Assembly: GCA_963667595.2 (NCBI GenBank)
Contig: CAXXWD010000010.1
Location: 248,001-312,000 of the forward strand
Reading direction: 5' to 3'
Source: JAHJQZ01 sp963667595
GTDB taxonomy: Bacteria > Pseudomonadota > Alphaproteobacteria > Rhizobiales > Devosiaceae
DNA: 64,000 bases
Within the stretch, counting starts at the first letter, position 1; each line of letters begins with the position of its first letter. Position numbers and translations under genes: made by a program. The notes under the pieces were generated by a model that saw only the letters and a list, made by a program, of their open reading frames with translations, was not told the DNA's origin and ran no database searches. This document shows positions 59,649 through 64,000 of this stretch, in pieces.

Positions 59649-60813
59649 AGCGTCCGTCAGCGCAAAGATATTCTCTTCCGCACGCGAAATTCCGGCTGCG
59701 GTCTGGAATGGTCTCGTTCCCCATACCGACGGCGTGGTCGACAATCCGTTCCTTGACCACGCTTTCTTTCTGGCGCTCGAACAGTCCGGCTGCGCCAGTG
59801 CCGAAACGGGCTGGCTGCCCCGGCACGTGCTTGTTGAAAACGAGGGGCAGCCGGTCGGGCTGATGCCGCTTTACCTCAAGTCGCATTCGCAGGGTGAATA
59901 CGTCTTCGACTGGGGCTGGGCCGACGCCTTCGAACGGGCCGGCGGACGCTATTACCCGAAACTGCAGGCCTCCGTACCCTTTACCCCGGTCCCGGCGCCG
60001 AAACTCAACGCCGAAACGCCCGCGCTCAAAAGCGCCCTGCTCGGCGTTGCCGAAACGCTGTGCACCCGGATCGGCGCATCCTCCGTGCATGCCACCTTCG
60101 TGACGGAGACGGAAGAGTCCCTGGCGCGCGAAGCCGGCTGGCTCATCCGGCACGACACGCAATATCACTGGCACAACAGGGACTATCCGTCCTTCGAGAC
60201 CTTCCTCGACAGCCTCGCCTCACGCAAACGCAAGGCGATCCGTCGCGAACGGCGCGAGGCGCTCAGCGAGGGCTTGCGGATCGACTGGATCACCGGCACA
60301 GATCTGACCGAGGCGCATTGGGACGCGTTCTATGCCTTCTACAGGGATACCGGCGACCGCAAATGGGGTCAGCCCTATCTCAACCGCACATTCTTCTCGC
60401 TTCTGTCTACCGCCATGGCCGACCGCATCGTGCTGATCTTCGCCTTTGACGGGCAAACGCCGATCGCCGGTGCGCTCAATCTCATCGGCAAGGACACGCT
60501 ATACGGGCGCAATTGGGGCACGCTGCGCGACGTGCCGTTCCTTCATTTCGAGGTCTGCTATTATCAGGCCATCGATTTCGCGATTTGCCACGGGCTCAAG
60601 ACGGTGGAGGCCGGCGCGCAGGGTGAGCACAAGCTCACGCGCGGCTACGAACCGGTGATTACCCGCTCACTCCACTGGATCGCGCATGCGGGCCTGAGAC
60701 GCGCCGTTTCCGAATATCTGGAGGACGAACGCGCGGCAATCGACAAGAGCCAGGATGCGCTCAACCGCTATACGCCGTTCCGGCGCGGCAAACGTCCGGA
60801 CGAGAACGATTGA
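59641..60813 (+). CDS. FemAB-like / peptidogalycan biosynthesis GNAT-fold protein
   Basis: This 390-residue protein belongs to the FemAB_like (PF04339-type) family: SAREIPAAVWNGLVP near the start, a long central block (GWADAFERAGGRYYPKLQ) and a C-terminal half with RKAIRRERRE, GALNLIG, RNWGT, HFEVCYYQAIDFAI and GAQGEHKLTRGYEPV. The fold is a double GNAT, but no peptide-bond partner or substrate is known. The start is unsure: the TTG at 59641 (overlapping the previous stop) gives the best match to family N-termini; an ATG at 59575 would overlap further. Confidence 0.82.
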   Translation: MAEASVSAKIFSSAREIPAAVWNGLVPHTDGVVDNPFLDHAFFLALEQSGCASAETGWLPRHVLVENEGQPVGLMPLYLKSHSQGEYVFDWGWADAFERAGGRYYPKLQASVPFTPVPAPKLNAETPALKSALLGVAETLCTRIGASSVHATFVTETEESLAREAGWLIRHDTQYHWHNRDYPSFETFLDSLASRKRKAIRRERREALSEGLRIDWITGTDLTEAHWDAFYAFYRDTGDRKWGQPYLNRTFFSLLSTAMADRIVLIFAFDGQTPIAGALNLIGKDTLYGRNWGTLRDVPFLHFEVCYYQAIDFAICHGLKTVEAGAQGEHKLTRGYEPVITRSLHWIAHAGLRRAVSEYLEDERAAIDKSQDALNRYTPFRRGKRPDEND

Positions 60814-60866
60814 CACCCGCAAGGGTTGGTGCCAGCAAAAGTACAATCTTCATAGGGAGTTCCAGT

Positions 60867-61289
60867 ATGACCAGTTTCGATCCCGACAACGTCTTCGCCA
60901 AGATCATCAAGGGCGAAATCCCGAGCCACAAGGTCTATGAGGACGACGTGGTCTACGCCATGATGGACATCATGCCCCAGTCGGACGGGCACATGCTGGT
61001 GCTGCCCAAGAAGGGCTCGCGCAACCTGTTCGACGCCGATCCGGAGGTTCTGGCCGAGACGATGAAGCGGGTGCAAAAGCTCGCCGTCGCCGTCAAGAAG
61101 GCCATGAATGCCGATGGCATCCGCATCGCCCAGTTCAACGAGGAGCCGGCCGGACAAACGGTCTTTCACCTCCACGTCCACATCATCCCGGTCTATGAAG
61201 GCGTGCCTGTGAAACGCCATGTCGAGGGCGAAGAGGCCGACCACGCCAAGCTGGCGGACCTGGCGAAAAAGATCGCAGCGGCGATTTAA
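60867..61289 (+). CDS. HIT-family protein (HINT-like)
   Basis: The 140-residue protein has the histidine triad FHLHVHIIPVYEG and an N-terminal FAKIIKGEIPSHKVYEDD, the standard HIT domain of Hint-type nucleotide hydrolases (AMP-phosphoramidase-like). The ATG at 60867 is preceded by GGGAG (60855-60859), 7 nt upstream. It is followed by an inverted repeat (61286-61320) and then by the shared terminator with clpA. Cytoplasmic. Confidence 0.93.
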   Translation: MTSFDPDNVFAKIIKGEIPSHKVYEDDVVYAMMDIMPQSDGHMLVLPKKGSRNLFDADPEVLAETMKRVQKLAVAVKKAMNADGIRIAQFNEEPAGQTVFHLHVHIIPVYEGVPVKRHVEGEEADHAKLADLAKKIAAAI

Positions 61290-61403
61290 AGCGTTTCAAC
61301 ACCTGCTTGAAGCGCTTTAATCTCGTCACGAGACGCTTTGGGCTTGGTTCGCAAATGATGCAAAATCCGAATGGAAAAGGCCGGCAACATGCCGGCCTTT
61401 TTT
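61286..61403. terminator. Terminator region between HIT gene and clpA
   Basis: First an inverted repeat overlapping the HIT stop codon (14-bp arms 61286-61299 and 61307-61320, one mismatch). Then a perfect terminator hairpin: 11-bp arms AAAAGGCCGGC (61375-61385) and its complement (61391-61401) around AACAT, ending in Ts on the plus strand and in a T-run on the minus strand. It would serve both convergent genes. Confidence 0.85.
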
Positions 61404-61478
61404 ATTGCTCTCTCAAGCGCGTCCTTGCCCATATAGCGCGCGCAAACGGAATACGACGCGGTTTACACGCAAACCACG

Positions 61479-63914
61479 CTACTCTTCCGACTCGGTCTCC
61501 TTGGAGACTTTACGACGCGTCCGCGGCTTGGCGGGGGTTTTGCCGGCGGTCTTGCCGGTCGCCTTGGTCGCACTTCTGCCGATCGCCTTGCGCGCTTTGG
61601 GGCCGGTGATGGCCTTGGGACGAGCCGGTGTCGGCGGCACCGCAACGAGTTCGAGGCGGGCCTCGTCGCCCTCCCCGATCACGGCAACGGTCACCGCACC
61701 GCCCTTCTGCAACTGGCCGAACAGAACCTCTTCGGCGAGCGGTTTTTTGACGTATTCCTGGATGACCCGGCTCAGCGGCCGTGCGCCCATGCGTTCGTCA
61801 TAACCACGCGTCGCCAGCCAGTCCGCGGCTTCCGGCGTCAGCGAGATGGTGATGTTGCGCTCGGCGAGCTGACCTTCGAGCTGAAGGACGAACTTTTCGA
61901 CGACGCGGCGCACCACTTCGGCCGGCAACGGCGCAAAGGAAATGACCGCATCGAGCCGGTTGCGGAATTCCGGCGAGAACATTCGGTTGATGGCCTCCTC
62001 GTCGTCACCGCTTTCGCGCTTGCGCCCGAAACCGATCGGCGCCTTCTGCAGCTCCATCGCGCCGACATTGGACGTCATGATCAAAATGACATTGCGGAAA
62101 TCGACCGACTTGCCGTTGTGGTCGGTCAGCTTGCCGTGATCCATGATCTGCAACAGGATGTTGAACAGGTCCGGATGGGCCTTCTCGACCTCGTCGAGCA
62201 GGACAACGCAATGCGGATTCTGGTCGACGCCATCGGTCAAAAGACCACCCTGGTCGAAACCCACATAGCCGGGAGGCGCGCCGATCAGCCGGGAAACGGT
62301 GTGCCGCTCCATATATTCGGACATGTCGAAACGCAAAAGCTCGACGCCCATGGTGTCGGCCAGCTGCTTGGCGACCTCGGTCTTGCCGACGCCGGTCGGA
62401 CCGGTAAACAGGTATGAGCCAATCGGCTTTTCCGGCTCCCGCAAACCGGCGCGGGCCAGCTTGATCGAGGACGAAAGCGCGTCAATGGCGGCGTCCTGAC
62501 CAAACACCACCCGCTTGAGGTTGGTTTCGAGATTGGCCAGAAGCTCGCTGTCGGACTTCGACACGGTCTTGGGCGGGATGCGGGCCATCGAGGCGATGGT
62601 CGTTTCGATCTCGGCCACGTCGATGATCTTCTTGCGGTCTGCTTCGAGCAGAAGCATCTGCGAGGCGCCGGTCTCGTCGATGACGTCGATCGCCTTGTCC
62701 GGCAGTTTCCTGTCGTTGATGTAGCGCGAACTCAGTTCGACGGCGGCGGTCAGCGCCTCGTCGGTATATTTGAGCTTGTGATACTCCTCGAAATAGGGCT
62801 TCAGCCCCCTGAGGATGGCGATCGCGTCAGAGACGGACGGCTCGTTGATGTCGATCTTCTGGAACCGCCGGACCAGGGCCCGGTCCTTTTCGAAGAACTG
62901 GCGGTATTCCTTGTAGGTGGTCGAACCGATGCAGCGGATGGTTCCCGAGGCGAGCGCCGGCTTCAAAAGGTTCGAGGCATCGAGCGCGCCGCCGGAGGTG
63001 GCGCCGGCGCCGATGACGGTGTGGATCTCGTCGATGAACAACACGGCGTTTTCGTGCTTTTCGAGTTCCTTCATCACGGCCTTGAGCCGTTCCTCGAAAT
63101 CGCCGCGATAGCGCGTGCCGGCCAGCAGCGCCCCCATGTCGAGCGCGTAGACCACGGTTTGTTTCAACACCTCGGGCACGTCGCCTTCGGTGATCTTGCG
63201 GGCCAGCCCCTCGGCAATGGCTGTCTTGCCGACACCGGCATCCCCCACATAGATCGGGTTGTTCTTCGAGCGTCGGCACAGGACCTGAATCGTACGCCTG
63301 AGTTCGGCGTCGCGGCCGATCAGCGGATCGATCTTGCCGGCCTTGGCCTTGTCGTTGAGGTTGACGCAATAATCCTCGAGCGCCGAACTGCGTTGCGCGC
63401 CGCGCTCGCCTTCCGGCCCTTCCGGCCCTTCCGGTCCGGAATCGGCGCCGCGGATCGGACGTTCCTCGCGCGCACCCGATTTGGAAATGCCGTGCGAGAT
63501 GAAATTGACCGCGTCGAGCCGCGTCATGTCCTGCTGTTCGAGAAAATAGGCGGCATGGCTTTCGCGTTCGGCGAAGATGGCCACCAGCACATTGGCGCCG
63601 GTCACTTCTTCGCGACCGGAAGACTGGACGTGGATAACCGCGCGCTGGATGACGCGCTGGAAGGCGGCCGTAGGACGGGCGTCCTGACCGTTGGGCACCA
63701 CCAGGGAATCGAGTTCCTCGTCGATGAACTCCTCCAGATCGGCTTTGAGCGCTTCGATATCGACGTCGCACCCGGTCAGCACCGCGATGGTGTCGCGGTC
63801 GTCGGTCAGAGCCAGAAGCAGGTGTTCGAGAGTCGCAAATTCGTGACCGCGTTCACGGGCCAGATTCATGGCGGAATGCAGTGCTTTCTCGAGACCTCGG
63901 GAGAATGAGGGCAT
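61479..63914 (-). CDS. clpA: ATP-dependent Clp protease ATP-binding subunit ClpA
   Basis: ClpA unfolds proteins for ClpP. From ATG 63914 (MPSFSRGLEKALHSAM) the protein is 811 residues. It has an N-terminal domain with two Clp repeats, AAA+ domain 1 (Walker A GDAGVGKTA, Walker B VLFIDEIHT), AAA+ domain 2 (GPTGVGKTE, VVLLDEVEKAHP) and a C-terminal extension rich in Lys/Ala/Pro. Between the N-domain and D1 is an unusual linker with repeated Gly-Pro-Glu, from a 9-bp tandem repeat around 63412-63438. clpS normally lies just upstream, beyond the window edge. Confidence 0.95.
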   Translation of the reverse strand: MPSFSRGLEKALHSAMNLARERGHEFATLEHLLLALTDDRDTIAVLTGCDVDIEALKADLEEFIDEELDSLVVPNGQDARPTAAFQRVIQRAVIHVQSSGREEVTGANVLVAIFAERESHAAYFLEQQDMTRLDAVNFISHGISKSGAREERPIRGADSGPEGPEGPEGERGAQRSSALEDYCVNLNDKAKAGKIDPLIGRDAELRRTIQVLCRRSKNNPIYVGDAGVGKTAIAEGLARKITEGDVPEVLKQTVVYALDMGALLAGTRYRGDFEERLKAVMKELEKHENAVLFIDEIHTVIGAGATSGGALDASNLLKPALASGTIRCIGSTTYKEYRQFFEKDRALVRRFQKIDINEPSVSDAIAILRGLKPYFEEYHKLKYTDEALTAAVELSSRYINDRKLPDKAIDVIDETGASQMLLLEADRKKIIDVAEIETTIASMARIPPKTVSKSDSELLANLETNLKRVVFGQDAAIDALSSSIKLARAGLREPEKPIGSYLFTGPTGVGKTEVAKQLADTMGVELLRFDMSEYMERHTVSRLIGAPPGYVGFDQGGLLTDGVDQNPHCVVLLDEVEKAHPDLFNILLQIMDHGKLTDHNGKSVDFRNVILIMTSNVGAMELQKAPIGFGRKRESGDDEEAINRMFSPEFRNRLDAVISFAPLPAEVVRRVVEKFVLQLEGQLAERNITISLTPEAADWLATRGYDERMGARPLSRVIQEYVKKPLAEEVLFGQLQKGGAVTVAVIGEGDEARLELVAVPPTPARPKAITGPKARKAIGRSATKATGKTAGKTPAKPRTRRKVSKETESEE

Positions 63915-64000
63915 GTAGGGATTCCTATTGCTTTTCCATAACGCATTGCAGTGGATGCTGATGTTTGCGTGCAGCATCCATCACCAGAGTCACCTTGGTT
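63915..64000. other. clpA upstream region, window edge
   Basis: 86 bp upstream of clpA; an in-frame extension to 63977 exists but is not needed. No gene is seen. A clpS stop is not recognisable before the edge. Confidence 0.4.

Noticed and set aside
1..64000. CRISPR array, tRNA or rRNA
   Set aside because: No regularly spaced repeat array, tRNA cloverleaf or rRNA sequence was seen on reading; a tRNAscan run was not possible.

Overview
The window is high-GC, densely packed bacterial chromosome. Its gene families and gene order point to an alphaproteobacterium of the Hyphomicrobiales (Rhizobiales), perhaps Devosiaceae-like. Evidence includes a divK-pleD pair, a pdhA-pdhB-pdhC-lpd cluster in which E1 beta carries its own lipoyl domain, an HdaA-type DnaA-related protein, pyrB next to a dihydroorotase-like gene without the metal-binding HxH, a MaeB-type malic enzyme, a DinB with an N-terminal zinc ribbon, and GatCAB. 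The genus is inference. I found no rRNA, tRNA, CRISPR array, prophage or insertion sequence.

Layout. 1-7.2 kb: stress-response membrane protein (cut by the window edge), then the pyruvate dehydrogenase cluster on the minus strand (pdhA, pdhB, LigT-like, pdhC, SGNH hydrolase, a broken DUF465 gene, lpd). pdhB and the DUF465 gene show several apparent single-base frameshifts. 7.4-10.8 kb: FtsB-like protein, two tandem secreted paralogues, a small conserved protein and enolase. 10.8-12.0 kb: an AT-rich islet with a ribbon-helix-helix regulator divergent from a small membrane protein and a 21-codon mini-ORF, around one operator-like inverted repeat. 12.1-16.4 kb: ABC ATPase, FtsX-type permease and HlyD-like adaptor operon. 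16.5-24.2 kb: maeB, an EAL phosphodiesterase, aspS and rnd, with two copies of a short palindromic intergenic element. 24.3-32.6 kb: ppx-ppk1-hdaA-perM on the minus strand, then purM-purN and a drug/metabolite transporter.

32.6-33.4 kb is a second AT-rich islet with two small membrane proteins. 33.5-43.5 kb: MFS transporter, gatB, two GNAT acetyltransferases, chorismate mutase, a structured intergenic region, a YjhX-family protein, marC, then gatC, a GNAT, a secreted protein and gatA; a degenerate metallo-beta-lactamase-like gene faces ruvX. 43.5-54.4 kb, all on the plus strand: AEC transporter, pyrB-pyrC', plsY, dprA, topA, rnr, a DUF983 gene and rpmG. 54.5-64 kb: a candidate structured RNA, pleD and divK (minus); DUF3572, dinB, RidA, glycerophosphodiesterase, FemAB-like and HIT genes (plus); and clpA (minus), facing the HIT gene across a shared terminator.

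Functional themes. The window joins central carbon metabolism (PDH, enolase, malic enzyme), nucleotide synthesis (purMN, pyrBC'), polyphosphate turnover, c-di-GMP and cell-cycle signalling (PleD, DivK, EAL protein), the transamidation route to Gln-tRNA and/or Asn-tRNA (GatCAB with AspRS), and DNA/RNA maintenance (TopA, DprA, RuvX, DinB, RNase D, RNase R). The least explained parts are the two AT-rich islets, the two structured intergenic regions and the frame disruptions in the PDH cluster.
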